From positions 62,001 to 126,000 of the forward strand of contig NZ_QPJJ01000012.1 of assembly GCF_003337485.1 (NCBI RefSeq): DNA of 64,000 nucleotides, written 5' to 3'. The translations under genes and the position numbers were made by a program. Within the stretch, counting starts at the first letter, position 1. Every line of letters begins with the position of its first letter. The stretch comes from Saliterribacillus persicus (GTDB lineage: Bacteria > Bacillota > Bacilli > Bacillales > Amphibacillaceae). This document shows, one piece after another, positions 8,694-18,091 of this stretch. The notes below the pieces were generated by a model that worked only from the letters and a program-made list of their open reading frames with translations, made no database searches and was not told the DNA's origin.

Positions 8694-10004
8694 ATGAGAA
8701 AATCAATAGTTGCTATAGTTGGAAGGCCTAACGTTGGAAAATCAACAATTTTTAATCGGTTAGTTGGAGAAAGAATTTCTATTGTGGAAGATATTCCAGG
8801 AGTTACAAGAGATCGAATTTATGCAGAGGCTGAGTGGCTAAATACTCCATTTAATATTATTGATACTGGAGGAATTGAGCTTGGCGATGAGCCTTTGTTA
8901 GTCCAAATGCGTGAACAGGCAGAAGTTGCTATTCATGAATCGGACGTTATAATCTTTATGGTTAACGGAAGAGAAGGGATCACAGCTGCTGATGAGGAAG
9001 TTGCAAAGTTACTATATAAATCAAATAAACCAATTGTTTTAGCAGTTAATAAGATTGATAATCCGAACATGAAAGAACAAATATATGAATTTTATTCACT
9101 TGGATTTGGAGAACCCTTCCCTATTTCAGGTACTCATAGTTTAGGTTTAGGAGATCTTCTAGATGATGTGGTCAAACACTTTCCTAATCGTGAACAAGAG
9201 GATAAAGATGAAGATACTATCTATTTTAGTTTAATAGGCAGACCTAATGTTGGAAAATCCTCCTTAGTTAATGCGCTTCTTAATGAAGAACGTGTTATCG
9301 TGAGTAATATTGCAGGAACTACTCGTGACGCAATTGATACGCCTTTTAAAAGCGGTGATCAAGATTTTGTTATTATTGATACTGCTGGTATGCGTAAACG
9401 GGGTAAGATTTATGAGAAAACAGAAAAATATAGTATTTTACGTGCTTTAAAAGCGATAGAGCGATCAGACGTCGTGCTTACTTTAATCGATGCAGAAGAA
9501 GGTATTATAGAACAAGATAAAAAAATTGCTGGTTATGCTCATGAGGCTGGAAAAGCAGTTATTATCGTTGTAAACAAATGGGATACCATTAACCAGCATG
9601 ATAAAGCTATTAAAGAATTCGAAGAACAAATTCGAGCACATTTCTTATTTTTAGATTACGCTCCCATTGTTTTTCTTTCAGCACAAACAAGAAAAAGAAT
9701 TCATACCTTAATTCCACAGGTTATTACGGCGAGTGAAAATCATGTCAAACGAATTGAAACTAATATTTTAAATGACGTTATTATGGATGCACTAGCTGTT
9801 AATCCTGCACCAAGTAAGCATGGTAAAAAGCTGAAAGTATTATATGCTACACAAGTTTCTGTAAAACCACCAACTTTTGTTGTTTTTGTTAATGACCCAG
9901 AACTTATGCATTTTTCTTATGTTCGTTTCTTAGAAAATAAAATTAGAGAAGCATTTGGTTTTGAAGGGACTCCAATAAAAATATTTCCTAGAAAACGAAA
10001 TTAA
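8694..10004 (+). CDS. der: Ribosome assembly GTPase Der (EngA)
   Basis: 436 residues with two tandem GTPase domains and a C-terminal KH-like domain. Domain one shows GRPNVGKST (G1), DTGG (G3) and NKID (G4). Domain two shows GRPNVGKSS near residue 183, then DTAG and NKWD. The KH-like region covers roughly 352-436. Der is essential for maturation of the 50S ribosomal subunit. AAAGGAAGTG precedes the ATG. gpsA follows after 13 bases, as in B. subtilis (yphC-gpsA). Confidence 0.96.
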   Translation: MRKSIVAIVGRPNVGKSTIFNRLVGERISIVEDIPGVTRDRIYAEAEWLNTPFNIIDTGGIELGDEPLLVQMREQAEVAIHESDVIIFMVNGREGITAADEEVAKLLYKSNKPIVLAVNKIDNPNMKEQIYEFYSLGFGEPFPISGTHSLGLGDLLDDVVKHFPNREQEDKDEDTIYFSLIGRPNVGKSSLVNALLNEERVIVSNIAGTTRDAIDTPFKSGDQDFVIIDTAGMRKRGKIYEKTEKYSILRALKAIERSDVVLTLIDAEEGIIEQDKKIAGYAHEAGKAVIIVVNKWDTINQHDKAIKEFEEQIRAHFLFLDYAPIVFLSAQTRKRIHTLIPQVITASENHVKRIETNILNDVIMDALAVNPAPSKHGKKLKVLYATQVSVKPPTFVVFVNDPELMHFSYVRFLENKIREAFGFEGTPIKIFPRKRN

Positions 10005-10017
10005 AGGAGTAGAGATA

Positions 10018-11058
10018 ATGACAAAAATTGCAGTATTAGGAGCGGGAAGCTGGGGAACAGCGCTTGCTATGGTTTTAGCAGATAATGGACATGAAGTACG
10101 ACTATGGACACATAACAAAGAGCAAGCAGCTGATATTAATGCTACGAATCAAAATCGAAGATATTTACCCGAAGTTACCTTGCCTAAGGATTTAATAGCC
10201 TATGATGATATGAAAAAGGCGGTTGAAGATGTTACGGCAATTGTATTAGTTGTACCTTCAAAAGCAACTCGGGAAATTTGCGAAAAATTAAATAAGGTAG
10301 TAAGTAAACCGGTTATTTTCATTCATGGAGCAAAAGGAATTGAACCCGATACCTTTTATCGTGTATCAGTAATTATGGAAAAAACCTTAGATAAACATAT
10401 TTCAAATGGAATTGTAGCACTGTCAGGACCTAGTCATGCTGAAGAAGTAAGTAAAAGACATCCTACAACTGTGACTGTATCCTCTAATGTAATCGAACAT
10501 GCAGAGCATGCACAAGATTTATTTATCAATAAAAATTTTAGAGTTTACACTAGTCCTGATCTTATTGGTGTCGAGTTAGGTGGAGCCTTAAAGAACATTA
10601 TTGCGCTTGGAGCGGGTATTTCTGATGGCTTAGGTTATGGTGATAATGCAAAGGCTGCTTTAATAACACGTGGCCTTGCAGAAATAACTAGATTAGGTGC
10701 TCGCATGGGAGCAAATCCTCTTACATTTATTGGACTTACAGGTGTAGGTGATTTAATTGTAACGTGTACAAGTGTTCATAGTAGAAATTGGAAAGCTGGT
10801 CACATGCTCGGTCAAGGTGCTAAATTAGATGATGTATTAGAAAGCATGGGAATGGTTGTTGAGGGCGTAAGAACAACAAAAGCAGCTTTTCAATTAGCTA
10901 TTTTACAAAAGGTCGAAATGCCTATTACCGCTGGATTATATGATGTTTTATTCGAAAATAAAGATCCCAAAGAAGTTGTTGACCAACTAATGAGCCGTGT
11001 TCGAAGACATGAAATGGAAGATTTGTCTTCCATTATGGAAGATATCTATAAAGGTTAA
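10018..11058 (+). CDS. gpsA: Glycerol-3-phosphate dehydrogenase [NAD(P)+]
   Basis: 346 residues. The N-terminal Rossmann motif GAGSWGTALA (8-17) binds NAD(P)H, and the conserved substrate-site lysine lies in the GALKNIIALGAGI segment near 190-200. The enzyme reduces dihydroxyacetone phosphate to sn-glycerol 3-phosphate, the backbone for phospholipids. AAAGGAG precedes the ATG, 13 bases after der, so the two form an operon. Confidence 0.96.
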   Translation: MTKIAVLGAGSWGTALAMVLADNGHEVRLWTHNKEQAADINATNQNRRYLPEVTLPKDLIAYDDMKKAVEDVTAIVLVVPSKATREICEKLNKVVSKPVIFIHGAKGIEPDTFYRVSVIMEKTLDKHISNGIVALSGPSHAEEVSKRHPTTVTVSSNVIEHAEHAQDLFINKNFRVYTSPDLIGVELGGALKNIIALGAGISDGLGYGDNAKAALITRGLAEITRLGARMGANPLTFIGLTGVGDLIVTCTSVHSRNWKAGHMLGQGAKLDDVLESMGMVVEGVRTTKAAFQLAILQKVEMPITAGLYDVLFENKDPKEVVDQLMSRVRRHEMEDLSSIMEDIYKG

Positions 11059-11116
11059 CCGTTTTATGCCTCTTTGCATAATATGAAAGGAATTCATATG
11101 GCAAGGAGGTTGAACA

Positions 11117-11377
11117 TTGGTAGATTCTAAAAACAAGCTTTTTGATCAAATTGAAAAGAACTCTAACGTTTCTTCTGCGGAAATTGTTAAAATTGCACAG
11201 TCTTTGCAACATGCAAATTTCAAGGATGAACGTGTCGTTCGAAATTTAGTCCGTAATTTGGCAAATCTAGCGGGGAAACCAGTTTCACAAGCAAAAGAAG
11301 ATAAAATTGTAGAAACAATCGTAAATAACAAAATGCCAACTGATTTACAAACTTTGCAAAAATTAATGAAAGGCTAA
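11117..11377 (+). CDS. SpoVIF-family sporulation protein
   Basis: 86 residues from a TTG start that follows AAGGAGGT by six bases. The predicted product is soluble and helical and matches the stage VI sporulation protein F family, whose B. subtilis member is about 87 residues. SpoVIF acts in spore coat maturation under sigma-K control in B. subtilis. The gene sits between gpsA and the DUF2768 gene and appears to have its own start region. A paralogue with a different role is possible, because the family is small and function rests on similarity alone. Confidence 0.75.
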   Translation: MVDSKNKLFDQIEKNSNVSSAEIVKIAQSLQHANFKDERVVRNLVRNLANLAGKPVSQAKEDKIVETIVNNKMPTDLQTLQKLMKG

Positions 11378-11480
11378 CCGTATTTTAGGCATATGATTAG
11401 CCAAAACTACTTGCTTTTGCATACACTAAATCGCACAATGAATCCATTTAGGGCCCCGACGGGTACTATTTAGTCAAAAT

Positions 11481-11510
11481 GAGGTAGAATGCCCCTTCTA
11501 CCTCTTTATT
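11481..11510 (+). terminator. Probable terminator before the DUF2768 gene
   Basis: GAGGTAGAA pairs with TTCTACCTC around a six-base loop, followed by a T-rich stretch broken by A (TTTATTATTTT). It probably ends the SpoVIF-type gene. The 70 bases before it include a GC-rich patch discussed in the findings. Confidence 0.55.
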
Positions 11511-11650
11511 ATTTTCATGTTTAAAGAAAAATGCCTAAAAAGATATTTGCTACACCTTCCTATGACCTTAGTTAAAATAAATGGGCAAGGTTTATTTCGT
11601 ATGATATAATACTGTAGCACTATTTAAATCAATAGAAAGGGTGTCATATC

Positions 11651-11851
11651 ATGTCACCAGCTTTACTTAAAATGTATATATCTTTTGCGGGAATAATAGC
11701 ACTTTTCTTAGCTGTGGGTTTAATTATGTTAAGTCGATATAAATTAAATGGATTCATCTCTAAAATAGTAGCATTTCTTGCTTATCTATTTTTGCTTGTA
11801 GGTGGTTTAATAATTACATACGTAGTCCTAAGTGGACCAACGCCAGAGTAA
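11651..11851 (+). CDS. DUF2768-type small membrane protein (YphE position)
   Basis: 66 residues with two membrane segments (about 6-28 and 38-60) and a short PTPE tail. AGAAAGGGTG precedes the ATG. Size, topology and position between gpsA and the YphF-type lipoprotein match the DUF2768 family found next to spoIVA in spore formers. Function is unknown. The lipoprotein gene starts 23 bases downstream, so the two are probably co-transcribed. Confidence 0.72.
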   Translation: MSPALLKMYISFAGIIALFLAVGLIMLSRYKLNGFISKIVAFLAYLFLLVGGLIITYVVLSGPTPE

Positions 11852-11873
11852 TGTAAGGGGGAAAACAAAATTA

Positions 11874-12593
11874 ATGAAGATGAAAATACTTATTTTTAGT
11901 ATCATGTTAGTTTTTCTAACTGGATGTATGTATCCTAACCAAAATAGAGTAGAAAATCAGACATCAAATGACGTTGAACTTGAAATGGTGCAGCAAGCAA
12001 TAGATCAATACGTAGAAGATAAAAGTGGACTTGTTCCTATCGTTACTAAAGATAATGATACACCAATATACCAAAAATATATCATTGATTTTAGTAAATT
12101 AAAACAAGAAAATTATATTCAAAATACACCCTCGTCTGCCTTTGAAAATGGCGGCGTTTATCAATATGTTTTGATTACTCCAGAAGAAGATCCAACAGTC
12201 AGAGTATTGGATCTTAGAGTCACCGAAGAATTAAGAAGCACTCAACATCGTGTTAACATATATCGTGAAGAAAATACGTATCCCCCTTTTGGTGAAAAAG
12301 TTACTAGTAAATTATATACCCTAGACTACTCTAAAATAAATTTAGATCACGAAGTTTATGTGAAAAGTCCATATTCTACTAATAATTTGCCTATTCTGGT
12401 TGACGTAGAAGGGAATCTAGTTATTGATTATCGATTGGACCTTTACGAAGCACTTCAGTCTTTTGACCATAATTATCAAGAAGGAGATAATATATTACCA
12501 ATATTAACTGATAATTATCCATTTGTACCAGCATACACAGTTACTTATACTGTAGAGGATGGGGAACCCGTTTTTAGCTCAGAATTTCAATAA
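11874..12593 (+). CDS. YphF-type lipoprotein
   Basis: 239 residues from the ATG at 11874, which follows AAGGGGG; the longer frame starting at 11832 overlaps the upstream gene without a ribosome-binding site. The N-terminus MKMKILIFSIMLVFLTGC is a lipoprotein signal with lipobox LTGC, so the mature protein starts at about Cys18 and is anchored on the outer face of the membrane. The rest is soluble with no motif I recognise. Position just before spoIVA matches B. subtilis yphF, whose function is unknown. Confidence 0.72.
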   Translation: MKMKILIFSIMLVFLTGCMYPNQNRVENQTSNDVELEMVQQAIDQYVEDKSGLVPIVTKDNDTPIYQKYIIDFSKLKQENYIQNTPSSAFENGGVYQYVLITPEEDPTVRVLDLRVTEELRSTQHRVNIYREENTYPPFGEKVTSKLYTLDYSKINLDHEVYVKSPYSTNNLPILVDVEGNLVIDYRLDLYEALQSFDHNYQEGDNILPILTDNYPFVPAYTVTYTVEDGEPVFSSEFQ

Positions 12594-12603
12594 GCATATA
12601 CAA

Positions 12604-12645
12604 AAAGAAGTCCATTAATTTCAACAATGGACTTCTTTTCTTGTT
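12604..12645 (+). terminator. Terminator after the YphF-type gene
   Basis: A perfect 12-bp stem (AAGAAGTCCATT / AATGGACTTCTT) with a nine-base loop is followed by a T-rich tract. Confidence 0.88.
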
Positions 12646-12745
12646 TTATAAGAATATACATCCATTAGTAAGTATTTATTGTCTTACTTGAAAATCTTGT
12701 TTTATGGTGAAGTATTTATTATTTTAAAAATTTTTATCTTTATTA

Positions 12746-12775
12746 GCATAATCCAATAGGACAACATCATAGAAT
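12746..12775 (+). promoter_or_regulatory. Candidate sigma-E promoter of spoIVA
   Basis: GCATAAT (12746-12752), a 15-base spacer, then CATAGAAT (12768-12775) match the sigma-E consensus KMATATT-N14/15-CATACAHT at 6 of 7 and 7 of 8 positions. It lies 55 bases before the TTG start. spoIVA is sigma-E controlled in B. subtilis, so the motif is where one is expected. Confidence 0.68.
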
Positions 12776-12830
12776 GAAATGGAAAAGTAAATGGTGTTTA
12801 TTTATGGGTATGATCGGGAGGGGATTATTT

Positions 12831-14309
12831 TTGGAAAAGGTAGATATCTTTAAGGATATTTCTAAAAGGACAAACGGTGATATTTATTTAGGAGTAGTTG
12901 GTGCAGTCAGAACCGGTAAATCAACTTTTATAAAGAAGTTCATGGAAAGAATTGTTTTACCAAATATTAAAGAAGAAGTTGATCGAACAAGGGCACAGGA
13001 TGAACTTCCTCAAAGTGCTGCAGGGAAAACCATTATGACAACAGAGCCAAAATTTGTACCGAATCATGCTGTTGCACTACAAGTAGAGGATGGATTAGAA
13101 GTCAATGTCCGTTTAGTAGATTGTGTAGGGTATACGGTAAGTAGCGCGCAAGGTTTTGAAGATGAAAATGGGCCGAGAATGATTCATACACCATGGTATG
13201 AAGACCCAATCCCATTCCATGATGCTGCAGAGATCGGTACAAGAAAAGTAATTCAAGAGCACTCAACAATGGGCATTGTTGTCACTACTGATGGCAGTAT
13301 CGGAGAAATACCAAGAGAAGATTATGTAGATGCTGAAAAAAGAGTAATAGAAGAGTTAAAAGAAGTAGGTAAACCCTTTATCATGGTACTAAATACCGTT
13401 CAGCCATATCATCCAGATACAGAGTTGCTAAGACAAGAATTAAATGAAGCTTATGATATCCCGGTATTAGCAATGAGTGTAGAAAGCATGTCTGAAATTG
13501 ATGTTCACAATGTATTAAGAGAAGTTCTTTATGAATTTCCTGTTGTAGAGGTTAATGTTAACCTTCCAAGCTGGGTAATGGTTTTAGATAAGGAACATTG
13601 GTTAAGAGAAGAATTCCAACATGCTATTGAACAAACAATGAAAGATATTAAAAGACTACGAGATGTCGATGCCGTTATTACAAACTTCAACGAGTATGAT
13701 TATATTGAGCAAGCAAAATTATCTGGATTAAAAACCGGAGAAGGCATTGTATCTATTGATCTCGAGGCACCTAATGAATTATATGATCATGTACTAAAAG
13801 AAATTGTTGGAGAAGAAATAAGAGGAAAAGATCATTTATTAGAAATAATGCAGAGCTTCTCCATCGCGAAAAAAGAATATGATCAATATAGTGAAGCTTT
13901 AAATATGGTGAAACAAACAGGCTATGGGATAGCTTCTCCGCGTCTTGAAGATTTAAGATTAGAGGAGCCACAAATTATAAGACAAGGTTCGCGATTTGGA
14001 GTTAAATTAAAAGCCGTCGCTCCTTCTGTACACATGATAAGAGTAGAAGTGGAATCAGAATTCTCTCCAATTATTGGTACAGAAAAACAAAGCGAAGAGT
14101 TAGTACGTTACTTAATGCAAGATTTTGAAGAGGATCCATTATCGATTTGGAAGTCTGATATATTTGGAAGATCATTAAGTTCGATCGTGCGCGAAGGAAT
14201 TCAAGGGAAATTATCACTAATGCCAGAAAATGCTAGATATAAATTAAAAGATACATTAGAAAAAATAATAAATGAGGGCTCCGGAGGATTGATTACCATT
14301 ATTCTCTGA
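12831..14309 (+). CDS. spoIVA: Stage IV sporulation protein A, spore coat scaffold ATPase
   Basis: 492 residues from a TTG start, eight bases after GGGAGGGG; this gives exactly the length of B. subtilis SpoIVA. The longer ATG-initiated frame from 12774 would begin inside the -10 region and is rejected. The P-loop GAVRTGKST is near residues 24-32, with conserved TTEPKF and DCVGY segments beyond it. The C-terminus GSGGLITIIL is highly conserved and corresponds to the part that docks onto SpoVM at the forespore surface. SpoIVA hydrolyses ATP to polymerise into the coat basement layer. Confidence 0.97.
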   Translation: MEKVDIFKDISKRTNGDIYLGVVGAVRTGKSTFIKKFMERIVLPNIKEEVDRTRAQDELPQSAAGKTIMTTEPKFVPNHAVALQVEDGLEVNVRLVDCVGYTVSSAQGFEDENGPRMIHTPWYEDPIPFHDAAEIGTRKVIQEHSTMGIVVTTDGSIGEIPREDYVDAEKRVIEELKEVGKPFIMVLNTVQPYHPDTELLRQELNEAYDIPVLAMSVESMSEIDVHNVLREVLYEFPVVEVNVNLPSWVMVLDKEHWLREEFQHAIEQTMKDIKRLRDVDAVITNFNEYDYIEQAKLSGLKTGEGIVSIDLEAPNELYDHVLKEIVGEEIRGKDHLLEIMQSFSIAKKEYDQYSEALNMVKQTGYGIASPRLEDLRLEEPQIIRQGSRFGVKLKAVAPSVHMIRVEVESEFSPIIGTEKQSEELVRYLMQDFEEDPLSIWKSDIFGRSLSSIVREGIQGKLSLMPENARYKLKDTLEKIINEGSGGLITIIL

Positions 14310-14322
14310 CCTTTAAATTACT

Positions 14323-14353
14323 AGAAGCGTAGCTAACTGTTGCGCTTTTTTTA
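14323..14353 (+). terminator. Terminator after spoIVA
   Basis: AAGCG and CGCTT form a short stem around a 13-base loop, followed by a run of seven T residues. The stem is short but the T tract and position are right. Confidence 0.6.
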
Positions 14354-14393
14354 TTTTTGCGATAAGCTATACAAATCAAATATTTTCCGTCTA

Positions 14394-14417
14394 ACAACCT
14401 TGATATATCAAGGTTGT
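14394..14417. repeat. Perfect 24-nt palindrome next to the hbs promoter
   Basis: ACAACCTTGATA is followed directly by its exact reverse complement with no spacer. The element ends six bases before the -35 box of the hbs promoter candidate. It lacks a T tract, so a terminator is unlikely; a protein-binding operator is more plausible but unproven. Confidence 0.6.
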
Positions 14418-14423
14418 AAACCC

Positions 14424-14452
14424 TTGCACTTCATTTATTCTTATGATAGTAT
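14424..14452 (+). promoter_or_regulatory. Candidate sigma-A promoter of hbs
   Basis: TTGCAC (14424-14429) and TAGTAT (14447-14452) are 17 bases apart, and a TG lies one base before the -10, giving an extended -10. The inferred transcript would carry a leader of about 210 bases before the hbs start. Confidence 0.65.
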
Positions 14453-14600
14453 GCTTATAAATTCAAGATTTACCAATTGTTAGTTAAACTTTTTTAATAA
14501 AATAAGAGGATAATTGTTGAAATTAGACGAAAACTCAGTTATTATAAGCCTTGTCATCAAACATTTGGTGACATTTAGGTATAAAAAATAAGATTTATGT

Positions 14601-14629
14601 GAACAAATGGTTTAAAACCATTTATGTTC
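14601..14629 (+). repeat. Inverted repeat in the hbs leader
   Basis: AAATGGTTT at 14605-14613 and AAACCATTT at 14615-14623 are perfect arms around one base. They are flanked by GAAC and GTTC, which can extend the stem imperfectly. It lies about 22 bases before the hbs ribosome-binding site. The remaining bases between spoIVA and hbs show no open reading frame. Confidence 0.6.
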
Positions 14630-14667
14630 GTAATTGCAAATGATCTTATTGGGAGGAGGTGAATAGC

Positions 14668-14940
14668 ATGAACAAGACAGATTTAATTAATAGTGTTGCT
14701 GAAAAAAGTGAACTATCTAAGAAAGATGCAACAAAAGCTGTAGACGCAGTTTTTGAATCTATCATGGATTCACTTAAAGATGGTAACAAAGTTCAATTAA
14801 TCGGCTTTGGTAACTTTGAGGTACGTGAGCGTGCTGCTCGTAAAGGTCGTAACCCACAAACTGGAGAAGAAATTGAAATTCCAGCAAGTAAAGTTCCTGC
14901 TTTTAAACCAGGTAAAGCCCTTAAGGATATCGTAAAATAA
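14668..14940 (+). CDS. hbs: DNA-binding protein HU (HBsu)
   Basis: 90 residues, the standard HU length, from the ATG at 14668 behind a strong GGGAGGAGGTG. An in-frame GTG at 14659 lies inside that ribosome-binding site and is not the start. The DNA-clasp region [18 protein letters not shown] and the TGEEIEIPA arm are fully conserved. HU is the main nucleoid protein; in Bacillus it is essential. It lies directly after spoIVA as in B. subtilis, but the mtrA-mtrB genes that follow it there are missing here. Confidence 0.97.
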   Translation: MNKTDLINSVAEKSELSKKDATKAVDAVFESIMDSLKDGNKVQLIGFGNFEVRERAARKGRNPQTGEEIEIPASKVPAFKPGKALKDIVK

Positions 14941-14958
14941 TTTTTGTACATAAGGGCT

Positions 14959-14991
14959 AAAAGGGGTGCACATTGTGCACCCCTTTTTTAT
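14959..14991 (+). terminator. Terminator after hbs
   Basis: A GC-rich perfect stem (AAAGGGGTGCAC / GTGCACCCCTTT) with a three-base loop and a T run follows the hbs stop codon. Confidence 0.93.
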
Positions 14992-15118
14992 ACGATAAAT
15001 CTATTGCAGTACAATAAAAATATATGATAATAATGATTATCAAAGACTTTTCGTGAGATATCTTGTGGTATACTATGTTAATATAGTGATGGTGTAAAGA
15101 AAGGATATGGTGATTGTA

Positions 15119-15901
15119 ATGAGTGCTACTAATATTATTCAACAGTATATTTCTCAAGTGAAAACAGACATCCGTCATCCGTATCTTGATAAATATATTA
15201 CCCATCCTGTTATAGAACCTCAAAAAGTAAAGGCCTTAAACATCATATTAACTGATACCATAAGTGAACCAACAAAGACTACATATATTAAAGCTACATT
15301 ATTTGTTCAATTAGCATTACATACGCATGACTTTATTGATTTAAATAACGCCGAAAATGAAACGATGGAAACCACAAAAAAAAGACAATTACGTGTACTT
15401 GCTGGTGATTACTATTCTGGTCTATATTATCAACTCCTTTCTAAAAATAATGAAATAGAGTTTATACGGATATTAGCAAATGCAATAAAAGATACCACCG
15501 ATACGAAAATGACAGTCTACTATAAAAAGCATTCAAGTATTTTGCAATTTATAGATGAATTTGCAAATGTGGATTCAAAATTAATTTTAGCTGTACTAAA
15601 AAAAGTAAACACCGCACTGGATGCTACGTTTATTCAAAATTGGCTAACCTACCATTTACTACGCAGAGAACAAAAGTTATTAGATAAAGGTGAAACGTCA
15701 GTCTTCATAGAACTTTTACAAAAAAATTTCGCGAAGAAATTTACGAATAAGGTCCTTTCTAGTAAACTTATCGATGCAATGACTCATTATAAAAAGAAAC
15801 TTGAAAAAAGCGACCATCAACTCTCAAATGCATATGATGACTTTTCCTTAGATACTGAGGAAATGATGATAGAATCGCTTGATCCTGTGAAAGAAGGGTA
15901 A
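15119..15901 (+). CDS. hepS: Heptaprenyl diphosphate synthase, component I
   Basis: 260 residues from ATG 15119; an in-frame ATG at 15107 is only two bases from the AAAGGA and is less likely. The product matches HepS (GerCA): an all-helical protein with no DDxxD motif. It is the non-catalytic small subunit that pairs with HepT to make C35 prenyl diphosphate, the side chain of menaquinone-7. It is followed by the menaquinone methyltransferase and hepT, the conserved gerC order. Confidence 0.87.
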   Translation: MSATNIIQQYISQVKTDIRHPYLDKYITHPVIEPQKVKALNIILTDTISEPTKTTYIKATLFVQLALHTHDFIDLNNAENETMETTKKRQLRVLAGDYYSGLYYQLLSKNNEIEFIRILANAIKDTTDTKMTVYYKKHSSILQFIDEFANVDSKLILAVLKKVNTALDATFIQNWLTYHLLRREQKLLDKGETSVFIELLQKNFAKKFTNKVLSSKLIDAMTHYKKKLEKSDHQLSNAYDDFSLDTEEMMIESLDPVKEG

Positions 15902-15904
15902 CAT

Positions 15905-16621
15905 ATGGATAAGAACACAAAAGAGGCAAAAGTTCATCATGTTTTTGAATCTATAAGTGAAAAATACGATAGTATGAATTCCATTATCTCTTTTCAAAAA
16001 CATAAAAAGTGGAGAAAAGATGTAATGAAAAAAATGGAGGTTGCAGAAAATTCCAAAGCATTAGACGTGTGCTGCGGTACAGGAGACTGGTCGTTTGCAT
16101 TAGCTCAGGCTGTTGGTGAAGGTGGAGAAGTAATTGGCCTTGATTTTAGCCAAAACATGCTCGCAGTTGCAAAAGATAGACATAAAAAAAGCACGAATCA
16201 GCATTTGACATTTATTCATGGCAATGCGATGCAGTTACCATTTGAGGATAATTCATTTGATTACGTTACGATTGGCTTTGGACTAAGGAACGTACCTGAT
16301 TATTTAACAGTGTTAAAAGAAATGCACCGTGTGGTGAAACCTGGTGGGAAAGTTGTTTGTTTGGAGACTTCACAACCTACATTACCTGTTTTTAGACAAA
16401 TGTATTATTTTTACTTCCGTTTTATTATGCCTTTGATAGGCAAGCTATTCGCTAAAAGCTATCAGGAATATGCATGGCTTCATGAATCAGCTAAGGATTT
16501 CCCTGGAAAAGAAGCATTGCGTAAACTTTTTAAAGAAGCAGGATTCAATCATGTGAAAGTGAAAAGTTATACTGGGGGAGTTGCGGCTATGCATATGGGA
16601 ATAAAAAATAAAGAAAATTAA
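15905..16621 (+). CDS. menG: Demethylmenaquinone methyltransferase
   Basis: 238 residues. The class I SAM methyltransferase motif [14 protein letters not shown] is near residues 54-67, and the UbiE/MenG signatures GFGLRNVPD (near 121) and VKPGG are present. It methylates demethylmenaquinone in the last step of menaquinone synthesis. Called gerCB or menH in older Bacillus nomenclature; ubiE is the enteric equivalent. It starts three bases after hepS and is followed by hepT, so prenylation and methylation genes are translated from one message. Confidence 0.95.
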   Translation: MDKNTKEAKVHHVFESISEKYDSMNSIISFQKHKKWRKDVMKKMEVAENSKALDVCCGTGDWSFALAQAVGEGGEVIGLDFSQNMLAVAKDRHKKSTNQHLTFIHGNAMQLPFEDNSFDYVTIGFGLRNVPDYLTVLKEMHRVVKPGGKVVCLETSQPTLPVFRQMYYFYFRFIMPLIGKLFAKSYQEYAWLHESAKDFPGKEALRKLFKEAGFNHVKVKSYTGGVAAMHMGIKNKEN

Positions 16622-16639
16622 AAAGCAAAGGTGAAAGAA

Positions 16640-17608
16640 ATGAAACTAGTTCGCTCGTATGCTTACTTAAAAAAAGATTTAAATACAATTGAATCAGCTC
16701 TAGAAAGTACTGTAATAGCAGAGCACAAAATATTACATGAAGCCTCCCTACAATTATTAAAGGCAGGAGGCAAACGTTTGCGACCAGTTTTTGCATTACT
16801 TGCTTCTAAATTCGGAAATGCAAGTAATGAAAGAGTAACAAATGTAGCAAGTACATTAGAGCTAATTCATATGGCTTCATTGGTACATGATGATGTCATT
16901 GATAATTCTAATTTGAGAAGAGGAAAACCAACAGTAAAAGCTAAATGGGATAACCGAATAGCAATGTTTTCTGGAGATTTTATCTTTGCTCGCGCTTTAG
17001 AAAGATTTACTACTGTTGAAGATAAAAAGGCACATGAAGTTCTTTCACATACTATGATCGAATTAACCCTAGGTGAAATTGAACAAATAAAAGACAAACA
17101 TAATTTTGATCAAAATCTACGTACATACCTACGAAGAATAAAAAGGAAGACGGCATTATTAATTTCATCCAGCTGTCAATTAGGCGCCATTGCTGGTCGA
17201 TGTTCCCCTCAAATAGAAAAAGCACTTTTTCGCTATGGATATTTTATAGGAATGTCTTATCAAATTATTGATGATATTCTAGATTTTACTGCAACAGAGG
17301 CGCAGCTCGGAAAGCCTGCTGGAAGTGACCTTCTGCAAGGGAATATTACATTACCAGTTTTTTACGCGATAGAAAATAGTGAATTAAAGCAAGATTTAAT
17401 TCACTACTTCCATAAAAATAATAATGATGAAATTAGTTTTTCTGAATTATTGAATCGAATTAAAGAATCAAACGCAATTGAACGATCTAGGGAATTAAGT
17501 AATCAATATTTACAAAAAGCTTATGATTCATTAGCCTATGTACCTGAATGTAAAGCAAAAGACACCTTGTTAGACATTGCTAATTACATTGGTGCGAGAC
17601 AAATATAA
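16640..17608 (+). CDS. hepT: Heptaprenyl diphosphate synthase, component II
   Basis: 322 residues from ATG 16640; the in-frame GTG at 16631 is part of the AAAGGTGA ribosome-binding site. Both aspartate-rich motifs of trans-prenyltransferases are present: DDVID near residue 83 and DDILD near 210, together with the GGKRLRP segment. It is the catalytic subunit that condenses isopentenyl diphosphate units to C35 for menaquinone. Its partner HepS is two genes upstream. Confidence 0.95.
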   Translation: MKLVRSYAYLKKDLNTIESALESTVIAEHKILHEASLQLLKAGGKRLRPVFALLASKFGNASNERVTNVASTLELIHMASLVHDDVIDNSNLRRGKPTVKAKWDNRIAMFSGDFIFARALERFTTVEDKKAHEVLSHTMIELTLGEIEQIKDKHNFDQNLRTYLRRIKRKTALLISSSCQLGAIAGRCSPQIEKALFRYGYFIGMSYQIIDDILDFTATEAQLGKPAGSDLLQGNITLPVFYAIENSELKQDLIHYFHKNNNDEISFSELLNRIKESNAIERSRELSNQYLQKAYDSLAYVPECKAKDTLLDIANYIGARQI

Positions 17609-17624
17609 TTTATTAGAGGTGACT

Positions 17625-18074
17625 ATGATGGAGAAAACATTTTTAATGGTAAAGCCAGATGGAGTTCAAAGAGGAATAATCGGTGAAATTATTACCAGAT
17701 TTGAAAAAAAAGGATTTAAAATTGTTGCAGCAAAGTTCATGACAATATCAGAAGAATTAGCAAATAAACATTACAACGAACATGTTGGAAAACCTTTCTT
17801 TAATGATTTGGTAAGCTTTATTACATCAGGACCAGTATTAGCTATGGTTTTAGAAGGAGAAGATGTTATTGCTTCTTCAAGACAAATGATGGGGAAAACA
17901 AATCCTCATGATGCTGAGATAGGAACTATTCGTGGTGACTATGCTGTTGTTATGAATCGAAATCTCATACATGGCTCAGATTCAAAAGAAAATGCACAAC
18001 GTGAGATATCATTATTCTTTGATGAAAAAGAAATTCAAGATTATGATAAAGCGATAGACAATTGGATTCATTAA
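17625..18074 (+). CDS. ndk: Nucleoside diphosphate kinase
   Basis: 149 residues. The KPDGVQRG start segment and the active-site signature NLIHGSDS, with the phosphorylated histidine near residue 116, are intact. It equilibrates NTP and NDP pools. AGAGGTGA lies just before the two adjacent ATG codons at 17625 and 17628; either gives a normal-length protein. The gene order hepT-ndk-cheR-aroF is the same as in B. subtilis. Confidence 0.95.
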   Translation: MMEKTFLMVKPDGVQRGIIGEIITRFEKKGFKIVAAKFMTISEELANKHYNEHVGKPFFNDLVSFITSGPVLAMVLEGEDVIASSRQMMGKTNPHDAEIGTIRGDYAVVMNRNLIHGSDSKENAQREISLFFDEKEIQDYDKAIDNWIH

Positions 18075-18091
18075 TTGGGGGAGAAAAATTA

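Noticed and set aside
14957-15223. A minus-strand open frame between hbs and hepS
   Set aside because: It covers the hbs terminator and promoter region, is histidine/isoleucine-rich from AT-rich sequence, and has no ribosome-binding site.
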